Assembly (NCBI RefSeq): GCF_007745175.1 | Contig: NZ_CP036271.1 | Span: 4,786,314-4,850,313, forward strand | DNA: 64,000 bases | Source of the DNA: Caulifigura coniformis | Lineage (GTDB): Bacteria > Planctomycetota > Planctomycetia > Planctomycetales > Planctomycetaceae | Direction of reading: 5' to 3' | Part shown: in pieces, positions 38,990 through 46,381 of the stretch | Layout: the number at the start of each line of letters is the position of its first letter | How positions within the stretch are numbered: position 1 is the first letter of the stretch | Program-made: the position numbers and the translations under genes | Notes under the pieces: model-generated | What the model was told of the DNA's origin: nothing | What the model saw: only the letters and a program-made list of their open reading frames with translations | Databases searched by the model: none

Positions 38990-40984
38990 TCAGAACCTTT
39001 GATTCGAGAACCCCCGACTGATTACGCCGTAGGGCCGGATCGGCGGCACATACACCTTCTGCTCCCGGATCAACCGCACGCCGGCCGCATGCCCGGCCAC
39101 GCAGGCGTTGTAGAGCGCATCGAACCAGTGATTCTGACGCCGGATCCGCTCCCAGCGTGTAACGACCCCTTTGCCCGCCACGAACTCCTCGGTCTTCCGT
39201 TCAGCCGTCAGGTGCTTGGCCAGCGACAGGTGTTCCTGCGGCGGCGCCTTGTAGAGCCGCAGGGCGCCGGGTTGATCGAGCGGACAACTGAGCCGCTGGT
39301 GCACCCAGGTCTTCCAGGCATCGGCGTCCATCTCGACCAGGTCGATCCGGTCAACGGGCTGCCGGTTCACGTGGTAGTCCTGTCCGATGTGGACGACGGT
39401 GGCTCCACGACTGGTGGGATGGTGATACGACTGGGTGCGCTGTTGGGTGGCGCCCCGTCCCACGGCCGGATGGAACGGTTGGCGACTCTCCCGACAGAAG
39501 GTGTAGACGACCGGCGTCATGTAGCCCGCATCCACGAGGACATGCACGGGCGTCAGACGTTTCTTGCCGGGTGAGGCCGCGAACTCCTGCGACACGGGCC
39601 AGCCATCCTTGACCAGATCCCGGAACTGTCGCAGCGACACCATGAGCGCCTGCTCGACTGCCAGGCTGTCCGAGGGAACCTCGATGCGGCCGTAGTCGAC
39701 CACATAGCAGGTGGCATCGGGCTTCCAGCCGACGACGATCCAGTGGCACAGATACTTACCCAGATCGATGGCCGCAGTCAGCACGGTGCAGTCGGGCGGC
39801 ACGAGGCCCCGCGGCCAGGTCGACTGCCGCAGCAGGATTTCTTCGGCGAGGAGGGTCGTCTCGTCCTGCCGGGAGGGGGCCACCGGCAGGCACCACACGA
39901 ACTGCCGCATCTCTTTCTCGGCGTTCTCTTCATCGGGGGACCGGGACGCCCGCCATTCGTCGGCCGCCAGATCGGCCGGCATCAGGAACAGGTTGTGGAT
40001 CGCGCTCCAGCGGAAGCCCAGGGTGTCAGTGGCGATCGCCTCGCCAGTCAGATTCCCCGCGTCATCGACCGACTGTCCCTGGTGGACCAGCCGGCCCTGT
40101 CGGTTGGCCTCCGTCCTCTGTTCGGTCGTCCAGGGTTCTCCACAGTCGGGACAGGCGAATTTTCCCAGGCTGCGGGCCTCGGCCTGGGTCGACGCCTCGG
40201 TCCAGCCGGTGAAGTGTTGTCGTTCCGGGAGCACGTCGTGCCGGCAATGAGGGCAGGGGAGCACGATCCGGCTGCGGGTTCCGGCGGTGTATTCCTGCCA
40301 GGTCCGGCCCTGCTCGGTCGAGAGGGTGCATTCCATGTAGATCCGCTTCCGGGCGCCATAGGCGCGGGTGCGGGCCTCGAGTTGCGTGATCTTGTCCGAT
40401 TCGCGGCTCGTCGCGCCGGCCTGATCCATGCCGTCGGTCTCGGTGATCACGACCACTCGGGACGTAAACCCGGCCCGGCTCTTATCGCCACCGCCGCCTG
40501 ACATGAACTTGAGTGTGGCGCCATTGCGGAACGGGATTGACTCCACGCGGCCACCTCGGCTCCCGCCGCCCCGGATCGGCATCAGGCTGCGGTAGCGGGA
40601 CTGCTCGATGACCGGCAGGATGTCTTCGCGCCACTTGTCGATGGCCATATCCATGTCGGGCAGGCCACAGATGACCGTCTCGCCAATCTCGAACAGGTGG
40701 TAAATGAGCGGGATGACGAAGCAGGCCAGCGTCTTCCCACTCTGGGTCGGGCCAGTGGCCACACACCGGTTCCAGCGGCCACTGTCGACCGCATCGAACC
40801 AGAGCCGGGTGTAGGGCTGGCGATCACAGCGGAACCGGCGTCCCTGGAAGGGACCGTCCGGAATGACGATCTCCGTCTCCGCAAACTGCCGCATCGAGCG
40901 CACGGTCCGGGCGCGGGACTGACGCAGGAACCAAAGGAGTTCGTCCCGGGCCCGGGCCTGCGTGGTCGACGGGTCAGCGGTCAC
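38990..40984 (-). CDS. phage terminase large subunit (GpA family)
   Basis: 664 aa, full length for lambda GpA-like terminases. The ATPase half has TGPTQSGKT (Walker A, near residue 78) and VVVITETDG (Walker B region, near 175). Zinc-knuckle pairs CPHC and CPDC lie between about 250 and 290. The nuclease half starts at DLGKYLCHWIVVGW (about 402) and continues with HVLVDAGY. The enzyme translocates DNA into a prohead and cuts concatemers. Its start overlaps the small-subunit stop by 4 bases. No portal gene follows in the direction of transcription. Confidence 0.88.
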   Translation of the reverse strand: MTADPSTTQARARDELLWFLRQSRARTVRSMRQFAETEIVIPDGPFQGRRFRCDRQPYTRLWFDAVDSGRWNRCVATGPTQSGKTLACFVIPLIYHLFEIGETVICGLPDMDMAIDKWREDILPVIEQSRYRSLMPIRGGGSRGGRVESIPFRNGATLKFMSGGGGDKSRAGFTSRVVVITETDGMDQAGATSRESDKITQLEARTRAYGARKRIYMECTLSTEQGRTWQEYTAGTRSRIVLPCPHCRHDVLPERQHFTGWTEASTQAEARSLGKFACPDCGEPWTTEQRTEANRQGRLVHQGQSVDDAGNLTGEAIATDTLGFRWSAIHNLFLMPADLAADEWRASRSPDEENAEKEMRQFVWCLPVAPSRQDETTLLAEEILLRQSTWPRGLVPPDCTVLTAAIDLGKYLCHWIVVGWKPDATCYVVDYGRIEVPSDSLAVEQALMVSLRQFRDLVKDGWPVSQEFAASPGKKRLTPVHVLVDAGYMTPVVYTFCRESRQPFHPAVGRGATQQRTQSYHHPTSRGATVVHIGQDYHVNRQPVDRIDLVEMDADAWKTWVHQRLSCPLDQPGALRLYKAPPQEHLSLAKHLTAERKTEEFVAGKGVVTRWERIRRQNHWFDALYNACVAGHAAGVRLIREQKVYVPPIRPYGVISRGFSNQRF

Positions 40985-41643
40985 GGTGCTGGTTCCTCCG
41001 GCGCGCTGTTGCCGGGAGCCTCGCTGCTGAACAGCCGCTCGATCTCCCGCTCGGCGTCATCAATCGATTCGTTCAGCAGGGCGGCAGCCTCCGGTCCGAA
41101 CTGCTGCAGGAGTCCGTCTCCCGCCGCCCGCAGGATCGCGGCCACGCGTCCCAGGCCTTCCCGGACATCGCCCCGAGCGACCAGTTGGCCTTCCCGCTCC
41201 AGACGATCGAGCCGGGCCATGGCCGCCCGTTCCTCCCGGTAGCGCTCGAGGGCCGGACTGGCGACATCCGAGTTCAGGAGGGGATCGTCTTCATCGGCCA
41301 GTTTGCGAGCATTCTTCGCCAGGAAGTCATGGAAGGCTTTCACCACCCTGGGTAAGCAGATCGTGCGTCCGCCGAAGGGGATGCCATACCGCTCAGCCTG
41401 CTCGTTCAACACCTTCGTCTGCCGGCCGGACATGTCCCGCCAGTGCTTCTGGGGGATGCTGTCGTAGTACTGCCAGCGACGGGTCTCTTCCTGTTCCGCC
41501 TCGTGTCTTCGCAGGGCGGAGGCTTCTTTGGCGGTCGGTCGTTCCCCCGCCATCACCTTCCGGACGGCCTTCTGCGCGAGCTCCTTGTCGAGCTGCTTCG
41601 ACAGCTTCTGCGCAGCGTCCATCGGGGTCGCAGGTTTGCCCAT
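40981..41643 (-). CDS. probable terminase small subunit (Nu1-like)
   Basis: 220 aa. A helical Lys/Glu-rich N-terminus is followed by a winged-helix-type segment (about 75-110, RQTKVLNEQAERYGIPFGG). A coiled C-terminal half (about 130-210) is formed by LERYREERAAMARLDRLERE and REGLGRVAAILRAAGDGLLQQFGP, a pattern typical of Nu1-like proteins, where it binds the large subunit. The 4-base overlap with terL supports the role. It would recognise the packaging site. Confidence 0.72.
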   Translation of the reverse strand: MGKPATPMDAAQKLSKQLDKELAQKAVRKVMAGERPTAKEASALRRHEAEQEETRRWQYYDSIPQKHWRDMSGRQTKVLNEQAERYGIPFGGRTICLPRVVKAFHDFLAKNARKLADEDDPLLNSDVASPALERYREERAAMARLDRLEREGQLVARGDVREGLGRVAAILRAAGDGLLQQFGPEAAALLNESIDDAEREIERLFSSEAPGNSAPEEPAP

Positions 41644-41920
41644 CTTGACTGCTTACTTACTCACGGGAAACAGGCCGTTATTGCGTAAAAATCTCGCGAT
41701 GTTCGCGACCGCAGGGGGGGAGCCGGCCACGGGAGTACCTATGGCTTTCGAGGGGGAGTCGGGGCTGCCGAGCGCTGCTGATCGCGTGAGCAGAACCTGC
41801 TGAATCCTTGGGAAACGCCTCGGAATGTGGCTTCAGGTGTCTTGGGGGGCGAGGTAACTGATGTCGTCGTTGCGACCGCGTTGGTTGCACACGAACGAAC
41901 TTCACGAGGGAGACACGACG

Positions 41921-42253
41921 ATGGCTGCCAAGACCACCAAGACCGAGGCGAAGAAGGCGACGATCACCAAGGCCCCGAAGCCGGAGCGGGGCATGAGCGC
42001 CCTGGACGCGGCGGCGAAGGTGCTGGGCGAGGCCAGCGAGCCGATGGCGACCAAGGCGATGATCGAAGCGATGGCCGCGAAGAAGTACTGGACCAGCCCC
42101 GGTGGCAAGACGCCGCACGCCACGCTGTACGCGGCGATCCTGCGGGAGATTAACGTGAAGGGCAACGAATCGAGGTTCACTAAGACTGACCGTGGGCACT
42201 TCACGCTGAAGGACCAGACGAAGAAGGCCGCTGCCAGGAAGGGGAAGGCCTGA
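41921..42253 (+). CDS. HARE-HTH winged-helix protein
   Basis: 110 aa; the ATG has a GAGGGAG ribosome site about 10 bases upstream. After a Lys/Ala-rich tail, residues 24-95 match the HB1/ASXL/HARE-HTH fold: [23 protein letters not shown], then [12 protein letters not shown] and the wing [12 protein letters not shown]. In bacteria the domain is attached to restriction enzymes and RNA polymerase delta and is proposed to read DNA modification. Here it stands alone in an element that also encodes a DNA methyltransferase. Confidence 0.78.
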   Translation: MAAKTTKTEAKKATITKAPKPERGMSALDAAAKVLGEASEPMATKAMIEAMAAKKYWTSPGGKTPHATLYAAILREINVKGNESRFTKTDRGHFTLKDQTKKAAARKGKA

Positions 42254-42256
42254 GCC

Positions 42257-42622
42257 ATGACGACGACCGACAACAACCTGAACCTCGTGGCGGCCGCCAG
42301 GCGACTGCTCGAGGCCCGCGAGGACCAGATGCTGACGCCGGTGGAGTGGGACGCGCTGCAGGCCGCCGTCGATGCGATGGGCGAACGGGTCACGCCCTAC
42401 TACGTCGCCACGCTGACCCGCTACGTCGTGGTGGACGCTCTCCACGAGGACAACGCCCGGGCCAAGGGGCACGCGGCGCTGGTCGACCTGTACGCCCGGT
42501 CCAGGAAGACAAACGATCTGATCGAGATCCAGACGGTCCGGCCCGCGATGGCCGACGAGGTCGCGATGTGCGCCTACCACGCGGCGAAGGTGGCCGAGGA
42601 GGAGGCACGGACGAACTCCTAG
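42257..42622 (+). CDS. hypothetical helical protein
   Basis: 121 aa, unrecognised. It begins 3 bases after the HARE-HTH stop, so the two form a small operon, and a terminator follows. The sequence is almost entirely amphipathic helix (RRLLEAREDQMLTPVEWDAL, then AMCAYHAAKVAEEEARTN), with no Cys cluster or catalytic motif. Confidence 0.6.
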   Translation: MTTTDNNLNLVAAARRLLEAREDQMLTPVEWDALQAAVDAMGERVTPYYVATLTRYVVVDALHEDNARAKGHAALVDLYARSRKTNDLIEIQTVRPAMADEVAMCAYHAAKVAEEEARTNS

Positions 42623-42642
42623 CTTGGCACGGTTGCCACCAG

Positions 42643-42674
42643 ACGCCCGACGTTCGCCACGTCCGGGCGTTTTG
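42643..42674 (+). terminator. intrinsic terminator of the HARE-HTH operon
   Basis: ACGCCCGACGT (42643-42653) pairs with ACGTCCGGGCGT (42659-42670), with one bulged base and a TCGCC loop, followed by TTTTG. It lies 20 bases past the stop at 42622. Confidence 0.75.
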
Positions 42675-42774
42675 TCGTTGGTGCGGGGAACGGTTAGGCT
42701 CTCTGGCTGGGCGCGACGTGGGCGAATGTGGGCGTGACGTCGCGGATGATCGAAACCAATGAGGGCCACCAGCC

Positions 42775-43365
42775 GTGTCCGCTCGACGCAAGCCATCGAA
42801 GAACAAGATCTGCCCTTCAAGTACAAAGACGCCTGCGAAGTCGTATGCAGAGGTCGTGGCCCGATACCTGGCCGAGGGCAAGTCGATCGGGGACGCTGAT
42901 CTCGGGTGGTACGCCCGGCAGCCGGACTACGCCACGCTGCTGGACCAGGCTGTGATGTCCCGTACGCAAGATGACAAACGACATCCGCACCAGCGCCGCA
43001 TCCCTGAACGCGTGCTTCGAGCGGCCCATCGCAAGCTCTCGAATGCTGATCTGACGTCGTGCGAGTCATTCGACGATCTCCACGATCAGATTGAGACGGC
43101 GACCAAGAGCATTGACGGTATTGGCGTTCTGGCGGTCTTCGATTTCGCGTGCCGTATCGGTGCGTGGATGAAGAAGATGCCCACGAAGGTCTATCTGCAC
43201 GCGGGGACTCGCGCCGGTGCACGCGCCATGGGACTGGGGCGGGGGCGAAAAACCATCGAGGTCAAAGAGCTTCCGAAGGAGTTTCACCGACTGTCTGGAA
43301 GGCATGCCGAAGACTGCCTGTGCGTCTACGCGGACGATCTCGCGCGGATCAATGGGCTGTCGTAG
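42775..43365 (+). CDS. hypothetical protein, possible helix-hairpin-helix fold
   Basis: 196 aa, GTG start with GAGGG 9 bases upstream. The segment IDGIGVLAVFDFACRIGAWM (about 110-129) resembles a helix-hairpin-helix element, and VYLHAGTRAGARAMGL follows. Similar proteins occur across bacteria with no known role. It ends 5 bases from the convergent methyltransferase stop. Confidence 0.55.
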   Translation: MSARRKPSKNKICPSSTKTPAKSYAEVVARYLAEGKSIGDADLGWYARQPDYATLLDQAVMSRTQDDKRHPHQRRIPERVLRAAHRKLSNADLTSCESFDDLHDQIETATKSIDGIGVLAVFDFACRIGAWMKKMPTKVYLHAGTRAGARAMGLGRGRKTIEVKELPKEFHRLSGRHAEDCLCVYADDLARINGLS

Positions 43366-43370
43366 CGCCG

Positions 43371-44726
43371 TCATCGCATGGCCTCCTCACGAGGCTTCAT
43401 CGGGATCGGTGACTTTCCTGTCCGCTCCAGCACTCCCTTCTCGCCCGTGAACCGCTGGAAGCGATCGACGACGACATCGCAGTACAGCGGGTCCAGTTCC
43501 ATCAGGAACGCCTTCCGTCCCGTCTGCTGAGCGCCGATGAGCGTCGAGCCGCTCCCTCCAAACAGGTCGAGGATGTTCTCGCCCGGCCGCGACGAGTACT
43601 GCATGGCCCGCACAGCCAGCTCGACCGGCTTCTCGGTGAGGTGCACCATCGACTGCGGGTTCACCTTTTTCACGGACCAGACGTCCGTGGCATTGTTCGG
43701 CCCGAGATAGGTGTGGCCCGCGCCCTCCTTCCAGCCGTAGAAGCACCACTCGTGGTCCCCCATGAAGTCTTTGCGGGTGAGGACGGGGTGCCCCTTGTGC
43801 CAGATGATGGCCTGCGAGAAGTACAGGGCATGTTTCTTCAGGAACGGCGGGTAGTTGGCGCAGTTGGCATAGCCGCCCCAGATATAGAACCCGCGACCGG
43901 GCTCCAGAACTCGGGCCGCATTGCCGAACCAGGCGTCCAGCAATCGATCGAACTCCTGGTCCGACACGAAGTCGTTCGCCAGTGGCCGGTCTTTGGCCCG
44001 CAGCTTCTTCCCGGTCGGCTTTGATTTCCCCGGGTGACGGGCCAGATCGAGCGACTGGTGGTGTGTCCGCTTCTTCGGCTGGGCCTCGAAGGAACTGTTG
44101 CCGGCCGCGATGGCGTTGTTCGACCGCGGCTCGACCTTCACGTTGTAGGGTGGGTCGGTGTTCACCAGGTGGATGGTCTGGCCACCAAGCAGGAGATCCA
44201 GATCCCCCGCCTTGGAACTGTCCCCGCACAGCAGCCGGTGGTCACCGAGGATCCACAGATCGCCCGGCTTCGTGGTGGCCTCATCTGGCGGCGCCGGCAC
44301 CTCGTTGGGATCGCACTGGCCATCCTCGACGTCTGGGTTCAGGAGCTTGGCCAGTTCGTCCGCATCGAAACCCAGCAGGTCCAGGTCGTAGTCCATGGCC
44401 CTCAGGTCCATGACCTCGAGGCCGAGGAGTTCCGGGTTCCAGTCGGCGATGGTCGCCGTCTGGTTGTCGGCGATGCGGTAGGCCCGGATCTGGGCGGCCG
44501 TCAGTCCCGTGGCCACGTGCACCGGGACCTTGGCGAGTCCCAGCTTCTCGGCCGCCTTGAGCCGCGTGTGCCCCACGATGATGACGCCCGCCTGGTCCAC
44601 GACGATCGGCTGCCGGAACCCGAACTCCTGGATCGAGCGGGCGACCGCATCGACCGCCTGGTCGTTCAGGCGCGGGTTCTTCTCGTAGGGCTTGGGTTTG
44701 GTGACGGGCCACAGTTCGATCTTCAT
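43371..44726 (-). CDS. ParB-domain / N6-adenine or N4-cytosine DNA methyltransferase fusion
   Basis: 451 aa. Residues 5-100 are a ParB/Srx-type nuclease-like domain (NPRLNDQAVDAVARSI, then GHTRLKAAEKLGL). Residues 165-435 are a beta-class amino-methyltransferase: NTDPPYN (motif IV, about 189-195) precedes DLFGGSGSTLIG (motif I, about 386). It transfers methyl from SAM to adenine N6 or cytosine N4. This fusion is common in phages and mobile elements and usually lacks a cognate nuclease. It is divergent from fic across a repeat-rich 106-base gap. The ATG at 44726 has GGAGAG upstream; TTG at 44729 is the alternative. Confidence 0.9.
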   Translation of the reverse strand: MKIELWPVTKPKPYEKNPRLNDQAVDAVARSIQEFGFRQPIVVDQAGVIIVGHTRLKAAEKLGLAKVPVHVATGLTAAQIRAYRIADNQTATIADWNPELLGLEVMDLRAMDYDLDLLGFDADELAKLLNPDVEDGQCDPNEVPAPPDEATTKPGDLWILGDHRLLCGDSSKAGDLDLLLGGQTIHLVNTDPPYNVKVEPRSNNAIAAGNSSFEAQPKKRTHHQSLDLARHPGKSKPTGKKLRAKDRPLANDFVSDQEFDRLLDAWFGNAARVLEPGRGFYIWGGYANCANYPPFLKKHALYFSQAIIWHKGHPVLTRKDFMGDHEWCFYGWKEGAGHTYLGPNNATDVWSVKKVNPQSMVHLTEKPVELAVRAMQYSSRPGENILDLFGGSGSTLIGAQQTGRKAFLMELDPLYCDVVVDRFQRFTGEKGVLERTGKSPIPMKPREEAMR

Positions 44727-44745
44727 CAAGCTCTCCTGCTCTGCG

Positions 44746-44831
44746 CTAGTAAAGACGTCTTGACTACGCTGCCGGCTTAGGAAAGATTCCTTTACTAGCC
44801 GTCCGCCTTGGGAAAGAACTCTTTATCAGCC
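44746..44831. promoter_or_regulatory. divergent operator region between methyltransferase and fic
   Basis: CTAGTAAAG (44746-44754) and CTTTACTAG (44790-44798) are a perfect 9-bp inverted pair. AAGACGTCTT (44752-44761) is a perfect palindrome. Two imperfect tandem copies of a roughly 30-base unit occupy 44771-44800 and 44801-44831. The density of symmetry between two divergent genes suggests a repressor-binding region; the regulator is unknown. Confidence 0.55.
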
Positions 44832-44832
44832 G

Positions 44833-46002
44833 ATGCCACGCAAATCTGGTGCATACCGCACGTTCCGAGTGGGTGGGGAGACGTTTCGCGCCTTTACTCC
44901 GCTGCCACTGCCGCCCAGATCGCCCGCACTTCGAATCGAAGGTGATCTTGCGAGGCGACACGACCGCGCGGCGGCTTCGCTGCAACGCCTGTCTGTGGCT
45001 GCGATGACGGTCCCGAGCCTGCAATGGTTTCTGTACGGATTCGTCCGCAAGGAGGCGGTGATCTCGTCGCAGATCGAAGGGACGCAGGCCACCTTTGAAG
45101 ACCTGATCACTTTCGAGGCCACCCGGCAGACGGACCGCGACGATGATGTCGAGGAGATCTGCAATTATGTCGCAGCACTCGAGTATGCCCGTGCCGAAGT
45201 CGCTCGCCCCAAAGGCTTGCCGATCTGCACGAGGCTGCTGTGCCAGATCCACAAGAGGCTGATGCACGGAGTACGCGGCGCCGAAAAGCAACCGGGCATC
45301 GTCCGCACGTCCCAGAACTGGATTGGAGGTTCGCGCCCCGGCAACGCCATGTTCGTTCCTCCGCCGCCGGAGAACGTTCCCGAAGCTCTTGCCTTGCTCG
45401 ATCGCTGGGTTCATCAGGAGGACGGGTTCCCGCCCCTGGTCCGTGCCGGCCTGGCTCATGTCCAGTTCGAGACCATTCACCCGTTTCTGGATGGGAACGG
45501 TCGTGTCGGCCGACTTTTGATCACACTCCTCGTTGAACACTGGAAGTTGCTGAGCGCTCCGCTGCTGTACCTCAGCCTGTCGTTCAAGCGACATCGCGAG
45601 GAGTACTATCGCCGTCTGTCTGCCGTTCGGACCGACGGCGATTTCGAAGGATGGATCGGATTCTTTTTGGATGCTGTCCGAGAGGCGGCCGACGACGCAG
45701 TGGAGGCGGCGACCCGGGTATTCAGGTTGCTCAACGACGATCGTCGTCTCGTCACCAGCCACAAGGCCGCAACAGTGACGTCGATCCGACTGTTCGATCA
45801 CCTCCCTGAAAACCCGGCTATCACCGTTGCGATGGCGGCGGAACTGTTGGGCGCAACGAAGCCCACAGCAATTAAGGCCGTACAGGCCCTCGTCCACGCA
45901 GGCGTGCTGGAAGAAAGCACCGGCAAGAAGCGGGACCGCATGTACCGTTACCACCGTTATCTCTCCCTGCTCGCGGAAGACACGGAAGTGCAGAAGCCAT
46001 AG
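44833..46002 (+). CDS. Fic-domain protein (probable AMP transferase)
   Basis: 389 aa. The catalytic motif HPFLDGNGRVGR is at 216-227 with the His, Asp, Asn and Arg residues all present. The inhibitory helix motif SSQIEG is at 78-83, placing it in class II (self-inhibited from the N-terminal side). A flap strand lies near NAMFVPPPPE (171-180). The C-terminal 100 residues form a winged-helix-type region (AAELLGATKPTAIKAVQALV). Such proteins attach AMP to protein hydroxyls. No separate antitoxin is needed for class II. It may be a regulator or toxin of the mobile element. Confidence 0.92.
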   Translation: MPRKSGAYRTFRVGGETFRAFTPLPLPPRSPALRIEGDLARRHDRAAASLQRLSVAAMTVPSLQWFLYGFVRKEAVISSQIEGTQATFEDLITFEATRQTDRDDDVEEICNYVAALEYARAEVARPKGLPICTRLLCQIHKRLMHGVRGAEKQPGIVRTSQNWIGGSRPGNAMFVPPPPENVPEALALLDRWVHQEDGFPPLVRAGLAHVQFETIHPFLDGNGRVGRLLITLLVEHWKLLSAPLLYLSLSFKRHREEYYRRLSAVRTDGDFEGWIGFFLDAVREAADDAVEAATRVFRLLNDDRRLVTSHKAATVTSIRLFDHLPENPAITVAMAAELLGATKPTAIKAVQALVHAGVLEESTGKKRDRMYRYHRYLSLLAEDTEVQKP

Positions 46003-46039
46003 GTCACGGTCGGTGCTGCTCCTTCAGCACGACTCTTCC

Positions 46040-46381
46040 GGGACCTTCGGGACCTGTGGGACCTTGCCTCCCCGGTCCAATACACACGCGTAAAAACACA
46101 TGTGTATTTCTCTCGCGCACACATAGCTTTGGGTGAAAAGGTCAAGAAGGTCCTGAAGGTCCCGTCTGTTGAGGCCGGCCAACGACTTACGACGCGGGAC
46201 CTGAGCGGGACCTCGGGACCTTGACCTGTGCAATCCAACGCGCGACCGTTCCGGTTGATGAAGAACGGTTGATCAGCGACCAGGTCGTGAGCCGTCTGTC
46301 GACCGGTGATGGGCGCGCAGCCATTGAATCGTCCCGGAGGTCCCGCCCCGCCGCAGCCCTGCAGATGCTTCATCGGGACCT
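46040..46381. repeat. GGGACCT repeat cluster (possible replication iterons)
   Basis: The heptamer GGGACCT occurs at 46040, 46049, 46058, 46196, 46207, 46215 and 46375 (first bases). Its inverse AGGTCCC occurs at 46157 and 46338, with one near-copy at 46148. The first three copies are spaced exactly 9 bases apart. The cluster fills the 367-base gene-free gap between the stops of fic and the primase-helicase gene; the last copy overlaps the end of that gene. ACACATGTGT, a perfect palindrome, lies in the middle. A replication-origin role is inferred. Confidence 0.6.

Noticed and set aside
44764-45954. 396-codon open frame antisense to fic
   Set aside because: Fic motifs are intact on the plus strand; the antisense frame has no recognisable domain.
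45957-46373. Minus-strand 138-codon frame in the fic/primase gap
   Set aside because: Arg/Ser repeats are produced by the GGGACCT heptamers; it runs into the fic coding sequence and has no motif.
46040-46381. CRISPR array at the GGGACCT repeats
   Set aside because: Units are only 7 bases with 1-4 base gaps and mixed orientation; there are no spacers of CRISPR length and no cas1/cas2 genes, despite the Cas4-like nuclease at 55.8 kb.
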